Shown here: piece by piece, positions 26,956 through 35,110 of the stretch
Numbering within the stretch: the first letter of the stretch is position 1
Layout: the number at the start of each line of letters is the position of its first letter
Origin: Gilvimarinus japonicus
GTDB lineage: Bacteria > Pseudomonadota > Gammaproteobacteria > Pseudomonadales > Cellvibrionaceae
DNA length: 64,000 nucleotides
Direction of reading: 5' to 3'
Assembly: GCF_042847215.1 (NCBI RefSeq)
Contig: NZ_AP031500.1
Span: 3,596,001-3,660,000, forward strand
Position numbers and translations under genes: made by a program
The notes under the pieces: generated by a model
The model's database searches: none
Told to the model about the DNA's origin: nothing
What the model saw: the letters and a program-made list of their open reading frames with translations, nothing else

Positions 26956-27204
26956 ATGCCCGCCAAGAAAAAAAGCCTCGACCTAGAAACGTCACTTTCT
27001 GAGCTTGAGTCAATTGTCGCGCAAATGGAAACCGGCGAGCTAACACTTGAGCAGTCACTAGCCGCGTTTGAGCAAGGCATTAAGCTCACCCGCGACTGTC
27101 AAACACGCTTGCAGCAGGCTGAGCAACAAGTGCAGATGTTGATTGAGCAAAATGGCGAGCCGACCCTAACCGACTTTGATGCGCAAGAGCACGGCAAGGC
27201 TTAA
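26956..27204 (+). CDS. xseB: Exodeoxyribonuclease VII small subunit
   Basis: An 82-residue helical protein with 'SLDLETSLSELESIVAQME' and 'LTLEQSLAAFEQGIKLTRDCQ', the XseB signature. It pairs with XseA (not in the window) in a single-strand-specific exonuclease. Its stop overlaps the ispA start by one base (TAATG), so the genes are translationally coupled. Confidence 0.96.
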   Translation: MPAKKKSLDLETSLSELESIVAQMETGELTLEQSLAAFEQGIKLTRDCQTRLQQAEQQVQMLIEQNGEPTLTDFDAQEHGKA

Positions 27205-28088
27205 TGACTGATTTTACCGAGTACGCCAGCGCTTTTCGGGCGCGCATCGATACCGCGCTGAATCAGGTCATACCCGATACCCCCGCCAGCCAGCTGGCCG
27301 AGGCCATGCGCTACAGCTTAGCCGGCGGCGGCAAGCGTATTCGTCCGCTGCTACTGTTTGCCAGTTATCGCGCGATTGCCGGCACCACAGAGCACCCGGC
27401 GCTGGAGACCGCGGCCTGTGCGGTCGAAGCGATACACGCTTACAGCCTAATTCACGACGACCTGCCCGCCATGGACGACGACGCCCTGCGCCGCGGCCGT
27501 CCCACCTGCCACCTTGCCTTTGACGAGGCACTGGCCATATTGGCCGGCGACGCCCTGCAAAGCCTGGCATTTGAGTTGCTGGCCGACTCGCCCGCCTTGG
27601 CCGATGGCACCCGGATTCAGCTTATTCGCCACTTAAGCCGCGCCGCTGGCATGCACGGCATGGTGGTCGGGCAGGCGATTGATTTGGCCGCCGTCGATAC
27701 CGAGCTGGACATCACCCAATTAGAGCATATGCACCGCTGCAAAACCGGGGCATTAATCGATGCCAGCGTCGCCATGGGCGCGCTGATTGGCAGTGCAGAC
27801 AGCCAACAGCTTAAGGCTCTGGCGCGTTACAGCCGCTCGCTGGGGCTGGCTTTTCAGGTACACGATGACATCCTGGACGTGACCGCCGACACCGCCACCC
27901 TCGGCAAACAGCAAGGCGCCGATATCGCCCGCAATAAGCCCACATATGTTTCACTGCTGGGCTTAACGGCCGCGCGGGCCCGGGCCCAAGAGCTTTACCA
28001 AGAGGCGCTGACGGCACTGACAGAGCTAGCGGGCGATACTGAGCCGCTGCAGCGCATTGCCCAATACGTGGTCGAGCGACGTCATTAA
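27204..28088 (+). CDS. ispA: Farnesyl diphosphate synthase (polyprenyl synthetase)
   Basis: A 294-residue enzyme that condenses isopentenyl diphosphate with dimethylallyl/geranyl diphosphate to make farnesyl diphosphate. The first aspartate-rich motif is 'DDLPAMDDD' at 85-93, preceded by 'GGGKRIRPLL'; the second is 'HDDILDVTAD' near 225. Both bind magnesium and substrate pyrophosphate. It is the middle gene of the conserved xseB-ispA-dxs operon. Confidence 0.97.
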   Translation: MTDFTEYASAFRARIDTALNQVIPDTPASQLAEAMRYSLAGGGKRIRPLLLFASYRAIAGTTEHPALETAACAVEAIHAYSLIHDDLPAMDDDALRRGRPTCHLAFDEALAILAGDALQSLAFELLADSPALADGTRIQLIRHLSRAAGMHGMVVGQAIDLAAVDTELDITQLEHMHRCKTGALIDASVAMGALIGSADSQQLKALARYSRSLGLAFQVHDDILDVTADTATLGKQQGADIARNKPTYVSLLGLTAARARAQELYQEALTALTELAGDTEPLQRIAQYVVERRH

Positions 28089-28156
28089 CGATGCACTAGC
28101 CAGTGTGTCGTTAACTACCTACAATGGCGGGTTTCCGCAAACGATAAATAACGTCC

Positions 28157-30046
28157 ATGCTTAATGAGATTCCGACACAGCGCCCCGATACCCCGCTGCT
28201 CGACACCATCGAGTCGCCGGCGGATCTGCGCGAGCTAAAAGAAAAGCAGCTCGCCACCGTGGCCGAAGAGCTGCGGGCGTTTTTACTCTACAGCGTGGGC
28301 CAAACCGGCGGCCACTTTGGCGCGGGGCTCGGCGTGGTCGAGCTGACCATTGCACTGCACTATATTTATCAGACCCCAGACGACCGCTTGGTCTGGGACG
28401 TAGGCCACCAAACCTACCCTCACAAGATCTTAACCGGGCGCCGTGAGCGATTACTCACTATGCGCCAGGCCGAGGGCTTATCGGGCTTCCCCAAGCGTGA
28501 AGAGAGCGAGTACGACACCTTTGGGGTAGGCCACTCCAGCACCTCGATCAGCGCCGCATTGGGCATGGCACTGGCCGGTGGCGAGCGCAAATGCGCGGCC
28601 ATAATCGGCGATGGCGCCATGACCGCCGGCATGGCATTTGAAGCGCTCAACCATGTGGCCCACACCGATGCCGACTTGCTGGTAATTCTTAACGACAACA
28701 ATATGTCGATCTCGCCCAACGTTGGAGGGCTGGCCACTTACCTCTCCAAAATTTGGGGCAGCAAGTTCTACAATTCTCTGCGCGAGGGCAGCAAGCAAGT
28801 CTTAACCAAAATACCCGCCGCGTGGGAGTTTGCCAAACGCACCGAAGAGCACTTTAAAGGGTTTGTATCGCCCGGCACCCTATTTGAGGAGATGGGCTTT
28901 AATTACGTCGGCCCCATCGACGGTCACGACCTGCCCTCGCTGGTGCGTTATTTAGGTAATTTACGCAGCGTAAAAGGCCCTAAACTGCTGCACATCATCA
29001 CCCAAAAAGGCAAAGGCTTTGAACCCGCCGAGCAAGACCCGGTGGGCTACCACGCGCTAAACAAATTAGAACCGGCACCGAAAAAACCAGTCGCTAACCG
29101 CCCTAAGTTTCAGGCCGTATTCGGCCAGTGGCTGTGCGATATGGCCGCCCTTGAGCCGCGCCTAAACGCCATCACCCCCGCCATGTGCGAGGGCTCTGGC
29201 ATGGTCGAATTTGCCCGCGAGTACCCCGAGCGATTTTTTGATGTCGCCATCGCCGAGCAGCACGCGGTAACACTGGCCGCCGGTATGGCCTGCGAAGGCT
29301 TAAAACCCGTGGTCGCTATTTACTCGACCTTTTTACAGCGCGCCTACGATCAGCTGATTCACGATGTAGCTCTGCAAAATTTAGACGTGACCTTTGCCAT
29401 CGACCGCGCCGGCTTAGTTGGCGAAGACGGCGCGACCCACGCCGGCAGCTTTGATATCAGTTATTTGCGCTGCATCCCCAACATGGTGATTGCCGCCCCC
29501 AGCGACGAAAACGAATGCCGCCAGTTGCTCTACACCTGCTTTACCCACAAAGGGCCAAGCGCAGTGCGCTACCCGCGCGGCACCGGTACTGGCGCGGCCA
29601 TTGTACCGGCCATGAATGCTCTGCCCATCGGCAAGGGTCTGGTTAAGCGCGAGGGCAGCGACGTTGCCATTTTGTGCTTTGGCACTCTGTGTAAAACCGC
29701 CCGTCAGGTAGCCGAAAACGTAGGCGCCACCCTGTGCGATATGCGCTTTGTTAAGCCGCTGGATACCGCACTGATCGACGATATGGCCACGCGCCATCGG
29801 TTGCTCGTCACTCTGGAAGAGAACGCCATCGCCGGTGGCGCGGGCTCGGCCGTGGCCGAGCACCTAGCCGCCAGCGGGCAAATCGTACCGCTGCTGCAAC
29901 TGGGGCTCGCCGATGTGTTTGTCAATCACGCCAACCAAACCGACCAGCTGGCCGGGCAAGGCCTAGATGCGCCGGGCATTGAGCGCGCCATCAACACTCG
30001 CCTAGCACAACTGCCCGAACCGGCCACCGGCCGCCTGGCCCCGTAA
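28157..30046 (+). CDS. dxs: 1-deoxy-D-xylulose-5-phosphate synthase
   Basis: A 629-residue thiamine-diphosphate enzyme that joins pyruvate and glyceraldehyde 3-phosphate in the first step of the MEP isoprenoid pathway. It has 'GHQTYPHKILTGRR', the ThDP motif 'IIGDGAMTAGMAFEALNH' near 155, 'DLLVILNDNNMSIS', and the pyrimidine-domain 'AEQHAVTLAAGMA' with the catalytic Glu. Length matches the family. It follows ispA by 68 bp. Confidence 0.98.
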   Translation: MLNEIPTQRPDTPLLDTIESPADLRELKEKQLATVAEELRAFLLYSVGQTGGHFGAGLGVVELTIALHYIYQTPDDRLVWDVGHQTYPHKILTGRRERLLTMRQAEGLSGFPKREESEYDTFGVGHSSTSISAALGMALAGGERKCAAIIGDGAMTAGMAFEALNHVAHTDADLLVILNDNNMSISPNVGGLATYLSKIWGSKFYNSLREGSKQVLTKIPAAWEFAKRTEEHFKGFVSPGTLFEEMGFNYVGPIDGHDLPSLVRYLGNLRSVKGPKLLHIITQKGKGFEPAEQDPVGYHALNKLEPAPKKPVANRPKFQAVFGQWLCDMAALEPRLNAITPAMCEGSGMVEFAREYPERFFDVAIAEQHAVTLAAGMACEGLKPVVAIYSTFLQRAYDQLIHDVALQNLDVTFAIDRAGLVGEDGATHAGSFDISYLRCIPNMVIAAPSDENECRQLLYTCFTHKGPSAVRYPRGTGTGAAIVPAMNALPIGKGLVKREGSDVAILCFGTLCKTARQVAENVGATLCDMRFVKPLDTALIDDMATRHRLLVTLEENAIAGGAGSAVAEHLAASGQIVPLLQLGLADVFVNHANQTDQLAGQGLDAPGIERAINTRLAQLPEPATGRLAP

Positions 30047-30105
30047 ACACTCCCGAGCTGACGATAGATTCATTGCTCCCACGGGACAAAACGAGTATCC
30101 TAATT

Positions 30106-30124
30106 AATAATTACTCGCATTATC
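30106..30124. promoter_or_regulatory. Candidate Fur box upstream of feoAB
   Basis: The 19-mer AATAATTACTCGCATTATC matches the Fur consensus at 13 of 19 positions, best in the right half (CATTATC). It lies 23-41 bp before the feoA start, where a repressor would block transcription. Iron control of feo is well established in relatives; here it is inferred. Confidence 0.55.
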
Positions 30125-30146
30125 AACACAAGAAATATTCCGCGCT

Positions 30147-30464
30147 ATGACATCCAGCTCAACTTCGACCGACAGCGGCGCCAGCGCCCAGATCAAAAGC
30201 ACCCGCTCACTTGACCAGTGCCGCAAAGGGGAAACCTTGCGCATTACTGAGTTACTCGCGCAGCCCGCCTTTGGCGAGCACGACGAGGAGGTGACCTTGC
30301 GGTTAAAAGAGCTTGGCTTTTTACCCGGCGTTACCATGATGGTGTTGGGTTACGGATTCTTAGGGCGCGACCCTCTGGCGGTAAAAATAGCCGGCACCAA
30401 GTTTGCGCTGCGCCGCACCGAGGCCAGTAAAATAGCCGTCGCGACCGCGGAGGCCCAAGCATGA
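30147..30464 (+). CDS. feoA: Ferrous iron transport protein A
   Basis: A 105-residue SH3-like protein with a 30-residue Ser/Thr-rich N-terminal extension. The FeoA core starts at about 'GETLRITELLAQP' and includes 'EVTLRLKELGFLPGVTM' and 'DPLAVKIAGTKFALRRTEASKI'. It assists FeoB in Fe(II) import. Its stop overlaps the feoB start in ATGA. A start nearer 'MTSSS...' at 30147 is accepted because no inner Met is present before the core. Confidence 0.93.
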   Translation: MTSSSTSTDSGASAQIKSTRSLDQCRKGETLRITELLAQPAFGEHDEEVTLRLKELGFLPGVTMMVLGYGFLGRDPLAVKIAGTKFALRRTEASKIAVATAEAQA

Positions 30465-32323
30465 GCACTCAAGCTTTGCGCTTTGCCCTGGTGGGCAACC
30501 CCAACTGCGGTAAAACATCCATTTTTAACCGCTTAACCGGCGCCCGCGCCAAAGTGGCCAACTACCCAGGGGTAACGGTAGAGCGTCGCACCGGGCCGGT
30601 GTCGGGCACATCAACTCCCGCCAACTTAGTCGACCTGCCGGGCACCTACAGTTTGCACGTATCGTCGCTGGACGAGAAAGTCGCGCGGGATATTATTCTG
30701 GGTCAAATGGCCGGCGAGGCACCACCGGATGTATTAATTGCGGTGGTCGATGCCACCAATTTGCGCCTGGGCCTACGCTTAGTTTTAGAGCTAGAAAAGC
30801 TCGGCCGCCCGATGATTCTGGCTCTTAACCAAGCTGACGCCGCCGAGCGGCGCGGCATTAAGATCGACACCGAAGGCCTGGCCGAAGCTATAGGCATCCC
30901 GGTGGTCGAGACAGTGGCCATTCGCCGCCACGGCCTTAAAGCCTTGCGCGAGGCAATCGATCAGGCATCCACCCGCTACCAAGGCACTCAAGCCGAAGTT
31001 ATCAGCGATGCCGGGGCCAGCCGCAAAGAATCGGTAGAGTCGCTCTACCAGCGTATCGAGCAAATCACCGCCGCCCACGTCATAGCTCCGCCCGATAAAA
31101 TCACCTGGCAAGACAAGCTCGACCGTTTTGTCATGCACCCTATTGCCGGTCTTATCGCCCTGTTTATGGTGCTATTGCTGATATTCCAGGCGGTATTTGC
31201 CTGGGCCGCGCCGATTATGGATTTAATCGACGGCAGCTTTGGCACGCTCAGTGAGTGGGTTGCCGCCACGCTCCCCGATGGCATTCTTAAAGATTTCCTC
31301 GCCGACGGCTTAATCGCCGGGGTGGGCGGCGTCTTAGTCTTTTTGCCGCAAATTATTATTCTGTTCTTTTTTATTCTGCTGCTCGAAGACTCGGGTTATT
31401 TAACCCGCGCGGCGTTTTTGCTCGATCGCCCCATGCGTGGCGTCGGCTTATCGGGCCGCTCGTTTATCCCGCTGCTATCAAGCTTTGCCTGCGCCGTGCC
31501 CGGCATTATGGCCACCCGCACCGTGCCCGACCCGCGCGAGCGTATTATCGCCATTATGGTGGCGCCGCTCATGACCTGCTCGGCGCGCCTACCCGTATAC
31601 ACGCTGATTATCGCCGCGTTTATTCCCGACCAAAAAGTCTGGGGCATTTTTAATCTGCAAGGGCTCACGCTGTTCGCGCTTTATATTGCCGGTATTGTCA
31701 GTGCCGCACTGGCCGCCTGGCTGCTGCGCTTGCGCCACACCCGCGAAGAGTTTCCCCTGCTGCTAGAGCTGCCGGCCTTCCGCTGGCCCTCGCCCTACCA
31801 CCTGCTGATTGGTTTGCGCGAGCGTACCTGGGTATTTTTGCGCCGCGTCGGTACGATTATTCTCGCCCTGTCGATTGTGCTGTGGGCGTTATCGAGCTTC
31901 CCGGCGCCACCCGCTGATGCCACTGGTGCGGCCATCGAGTACAGCTTTGCCGGCCAACTGGGCCGCTTAATGCAACCGTTATTTGAGCCCATGGGCTTTA
32001 CCTGGCAAATGTGTATTGCCTTAATCCCCGCCATGGCCGCGCGCGAGGTAGCCATCAGCGCGCTGGCGACCGTTTACGCGGTGGGCGGCGAAACCTTTGA
32101 GCAGGCGCTGGGTCAAACCCTGGGCCAGAGCTGGGGCTTACCGGTTGCCCTGGCGTACTTGGCGTGGTTTGTCTACGCACCCCAGTGCTTGGCCACCATC
32201 GCTGTAGTGCGCCGCGAGACTAACTCGCGCTCGGCCACAGCCTTTTTTACCTTTTACTTATTTGCTCTAGCTTACGTCGCAGCCGTTATTACCTATCAAG
32301 TATCGAGCTGGTTGTTAAGCTAA
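30461..32323 (+). CDS. feoB: Ferrous iron transport protein B
   Basis: A 620-residue Fe(II) permease with an N-terminal GTPase domain (G1 'GNPNCGKT' 12-19, G3 'DLPGTY', G4 'NQAD'). It is followed by a cytosolic helical spacer and two Gate-type membrane units ('GRSFIPLLSSFACAVPGIMATRT', split here by TM segments, with the conserved Cys). It is shorter than the 770-residue enterobacterial form because the C-terminal tail and linkers are compact, but all core motifs are present. Translationally coupled to feoA. Confidence 0.97.
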   Translation: MSTQALRFALVGNPNCGKTSIFNRLTGARAKVANYPGVTVERRTGPVSGTSTPANLVDLPGTYSLHVSSLDEKVARDIILGQMAGEAPPDVLIAVVDATNLRLGLRLVLELEKLGRPMILALNQADAAERRGIKIDTEGLAEAIGIPVVETVAIRRHGLKALREAIDQASTRYQGTQAEVISDAGASRKESVESLYQRIEQITAAHVIAPPDKITWQDKLDRFVMHPIAGLIALFMVLLLIFQAVFAWAAPIMDLIDGSFGTLSEWVAATLPDGILKDFLADGLIAGVGGVLVFLPQIIILFFFILLLEDSGYLTRAAFLLDRPMRGVGLSGRSFIPLLSSFACAVPGIMATRTVPDPRERIIAIMVAPLMTCSARLPVYTLIIAAFIPDQKVWGIFNLQGLTLFALYIAGIVSAALAAWLLRLRHTREEFPLLLELPAFRWPSPYHLLIGLRERTWVFLRRVGTIILALSIVLWALSSFPAPPADATGAAIEYSFAGQLGRLMQPLFEPMGFTWQMCIALIPAMAAREVAISALATVYAVGGETFEQALGQTLGQSWGLPVALAYLAWFVYAPQCLATIAVVRRETNSRSATAFFTFYLFALAYVAAVITYQVSSWLLS

Positions 32324-32369
32324 GAGCCAAAGGCAAAGTAGCTCACGCGACAACAACGGGAGAAACACT

Positions 32370-32576
32370 ATGTGGCAAGAATTGATCGTCGCCGTCTGTG
32401 TTGCATTAGCCGCCATTGCGGTGGTGCGCCGCATGCTGCCCGGCCGACGCTCCGGCTGTGCCAGCGGTTGTAGTGGCTGCGGCTCGCAAAGCGCGTGCTC
32501 AACGCCCCCCGCAGGCCACGCCGACAGCAAGATCGAGGCGCACGCAATTGAGGTGCAACCCAGCAGTGGCAGCTGA
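32370..32576 (+). CDS. FeoB-associated Cys-rich membrane protein
   Basis: A 68-residue protein with one N-terminal membrane helix (residues 3-20), a short basic stretch 'RRMLPGRRSG' and the cluster 'CASGCSGCGSQSAC', then a hydrophilic tail. Such small Cys-rich proteins take the place of FeoC downstream of feoB in many bacteria; the cysteines may bind iron or sense redox state. It lies 46 bp after feoB in the same direction. Confidence 0.85.
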   Translation: MWQELIVAVCVALAAIAVVRRMLPGRRSGCASGCSGCGSQSACSTPPAGHADSKIEAHAIEVQPSSGS

Positions 32577-32942
32577 CCCCAAAACCCACGCCGGCCTCGG
32601 CGAAGCCCGTACATCGTCAGCGCACACGCGCTGGCAGCTCGACCTCTGTTTATCCCCTGTATTTTTCACCGGCCGGGCCTTAAAAGGCGCACGGGCGAAC
32701 ACTCGATGCTGGCACTCAGCCAAAGATAAAGATATGTAAGCAATCGCCTTAACGGCTGTGGATATCATTGCTTTGTCTCAGCTAATTATCTATCTTTGCC
32801 CCTCTGAGCCAAAAACAAGCACGCCTATCTGGCGATACAACAAGTAAACATCAAAGCGACCGATATGCGTCAATAGCAATGCCCTCCAACCATCACGGCA
32901 TAATGCCGTAAGCTAATAAGTACACCCCAATGGAGCAACTGC
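32577..32942. other. Intergenic stretch with a candidate operator for the GH20 gene
   Basis: 366 bp with no gene seen. The perfect palindrome ACGGCAT-A-ATGCCGT (32895-32909) lies 34-48 bp before the hexosaminidase start and is the best operator candidate. GGAG is near the ATG. Confidence 0.45.
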
Positions 32943-34433
32943 ATGAAAATACTACTGGCCACCCTCGCGGCCTGCTTGCTTGCCGGCTGCGGCAGTCATA
33001 TGGATCAAACACCTGCCAGCAATAACACCAGCGAGCAGCTGTCGTTGATTCCCTACCCCGAATCAGTGATGCGCATGCCGGGCACATTAGTGCTCAACAA
33101 AGTCGTGCATGTCGAAACAGCCGACGGCACAGAAACATCGGCCCTCGCCCTCAAGCGCTTGCTAAACACACTGGATATTACCCGCGACACATCGGCCAGT
33201 ACGCAAATTCAACTGTACCTAGTCGATGAGCCAGCCCTTGGGGATGAAGGCTACCGCCTGGACGTCGATCAGCAGATTATCTTAAGCGCCAATACCGACA
33301 CGGGTTTGTTTTACGCGGTGCAAACGCTTAGCCAGTTACTGCCAAGCCAGGTACAGGCGAACTACGAGCTGCCCAACCTCAGCATCACCGACAGCCCGGC
33401 CTTTAGCTGGCGCGGTAATATGCTGGATGTAGCCCGCAGCTTTTTGCCGGTGGCGTACGTCAAAGCGCATATCGACCGTATGGCGCGCTTTAAACTTAAC
33501 CGCTTGCACTTACATTTAAGTGACGACCAAGGGTGGCGCGTCGAGATTGCAGGCTACCCCAAGCTCACCGAGATTGGCGGCGCCAGCGCCGTAAAAGGTG
33601 GCCGCAGCGGCTTTTATACCCAAGCCGAGATTCGCGAGCTTGTCAGTTACGGCCAGGCGCGCAACGTGACGCTCGTGCCCGAGATCGACTTGCCCGGCCA
33701 TACGCAAGCGGCTATCGCCTCATACAATGAGCTTGCCTGCGACGACGTCACCAACCTTGCCCCTTACAACGGGTTGGAGGTTGGCTTTAGCAAACTGTGC
33801 TTAACCGATCCGGACACCATTTACCCGTTTGTCCAAGACGTACTGAGCGAGATCGTCAAACTGTTTCCATCGGAATACATCCACATTGGTGGCGATGAAA
33901 TTAAAGACCCGCTTTACCCAGAGTTTATCGCCCGTGCAACCCGTATGGTGAGCGATTTAGGCCGCACCGCGATCGCGTGGGAGGAAGGCTCGGTGGCCGA
34001 CAACGACCCCGATGTGCTGTTGCAATTATGGAATGACCAATACGATATTCAGCCCGCGCTGGATCGCGGTCACCAGTTGATTTTATCGCCCTGCTCCTAC
34101 AGCTACTTTGACCACGGTAATTATCAAGGCCAGCCCGACACCTATGACTGGTGCCGCAAAGAGGGCGTACCGCTAGCGCGTGCCTATCAGTTAAACCCGC
34201 AAGACTTTGAGCAAGTGATGGGGGTAGAGTCGGCCATGTGGTCCGAGCTGGTTCACAGCGACAACGCGGCCGACAATCGTTTGTGGCCGCGCGTGGCCGT
34301 CACCGCCGAGCTCGGCTGGAGCCGTGAAGATGACCGCAACTACCAAGAGTTTTTAGCGCGCCTTAATGCCTTGCGCCCCATGCTTGATGCCATGGGTATC
34401 GAGTACTACCGCGAGCCGCAGTTAGGCTGGTAA
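32943..34433 (+). CDS. GH20 beta-N-acetylhexosaminidase lipoprotein
   Basis: A 496-residue enzyme with lipobox 'LLAGCG' (Cys16), so probably envelope-anchored. Residues 34-150 form the GH20b domain; from about 154 the catalytic barrel follows, with 'FSWRGNMLDVARSF', 'NRLHLHLSDDQGWR', 'VPEIDLPGHTQAAI' and the catalytic Asp318-Glu319 in 'HIGGDEI', which use substrate-assisted catalysis through the N-acetyl group. It removes terminal GlcNAc/GalNAc from chito-oligosaccharides or glycans. It stands alone, not in a chitin operon. Confidence 0.95.
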   Translation: MKILLATLAACLLAGCGSHMDQTPASNNTSEQLSLIPYPESVMRMPGTLVLNKVVHVETADGTETSALALKRLLNTLDITRDTSASTQIQLYLVDEPALGDEGYRLDVDQQIILSANTDTGLFYAVQTLSQLLPSQVQANYELPNLSITDSPAFSWRGNMLDVARSFLPVAYVKAHIDRMARFKLNRLHLHLSDDQGWRVEIAGYPKLTEIGGASAVKGGRSGFYTQAEIRELVSYGQARNVTLVPEIDLPGHTQAAIASYNELACDDVTNLAPYNGLEVGFSKLCLTDPDTIYPFVQDVLSEIVKLFPSEYIHIGGDEIKDPLYPEFIARATRMVSDLGRTAIAWEEGSVADNDPDVLLQLWNDQYDIQPALDRGHQLILSPCSYSYFDHGNYQGQPDTYDWCRKEGVPLARAYQLNPQDFEQVMGVESAMWSELVHSDNAADNRLWPRVAVTAELGWSREDDRNYQEFLARLNALRPMLDAMGIEYYREPQLGW

Positions 34434-34445
34434 ACCGCTGGGATT

Positions 34446-34471
34446 ATCCGGCGCTATAAAAAGCGCCGGAT
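34446..34471. terminator. Bidirectional terminator hairpin
   Basis: ATCCGGCGCT (34446-34455) and AGCGCCGGAT (34462-34471) form a perfect 10-bp stem around ATAAAA between convergent genes. It overlaps the last codons of the gene ending at 34454. T-runs are poor, so its strength is uncertain. Confidence 0.65.
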
Positions 34472-35110
34472 GTCTCGCACACAGGCGGGGTGCTTGCGCT
34501 CTAACCACATTACCGTCGCCGCTAACGTATCGTCGGCCTGCACCGGGCCGTACTGTTCACACAAAGCCACATATAGCTGGTTTACCACTCGCCGGATCTC
34601 GGGTGCATTGCACACCACCGAAAACGTTCTGTCGCTACCTTCCGAATCAAACCACATGCGCAAACGCGCTTTAAGCGTAGGGTTGAGGGGCATATCATTC
34701 AGGCGCAGTAAAAAACTAAGACGTAGCGTTACAAATTCATCCGCTGGCATTACCATCTCTAACGCCGTTAAAAAATGCGCAAACACTTTATCCAACCGCT
34801 CGGGGTAAACCCCGGGCTCGGGCCGTGCCACCGGCTTAAAGCTGGTATGTTGTGCCGTTGGATTAGGCAGCAATCCAACCGGGTTTTGGCTCAGACTTAA
34901 CAGCGTACGGATCACATCTTTGCGCTTACCGGCGATCGCCGGGTGTTCACCCAGCTTGCCCACAAACTCATTCAGGGCATACACCGGCTTTGCGGCGTAA
35001 TTCGCCTCCCATAGGTTAAGCGCCTGCATTAATGGCTCGCCACTTAGGTAATCCGCCAACGCCGTAAACACAATCCGGCGCTTAAGGGTTTGCTCCGCCT
35101 CAGCACTCAT
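34454..35110 (-). CDS. Unknown conserved-looking protein coupled to the ammonium transporter
   Basis: A 218-residue soluble protein I do not recognise. It has no signal peptide or membrane helix; it looks all-alpha, with 'YALNEFVGKLGEHPAI' in the first half, 'FAHFLTALEMVMPADEFVTLRLSFLLRL' (split around residues 118-145) and a C-terminal 'LYVALCEQYGPVQADDTLAATV'. Its start overlaps the end of the ammonium transporter gene in an ATGA, so translation is coupled. In most bacteria the gene beside amtB is glnK; this protein is not a PII protein. A role in nitrogen control is only a guess from position. Confidence 0.75.
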   Translation of the reverse strand: MSAEAEQTLKRRIVFTALADYLSGEPLMQALNLWEANYAAKPVYALNEFVGKLGEHPAIAGKRKDVIRTLLSLSQNPVGLLPNPTAQHTSFKPVARPEPGVYPERLDKVFAHFLTALEMVMPADEFVTLRLSFLLRLNDMPLNPTLKARLRMWFDSEGSDRTFSVVCNAPEIRRVVNQLYVALCEQYGPVQADDTLAATVMWLERKHPACVRDIRRFL

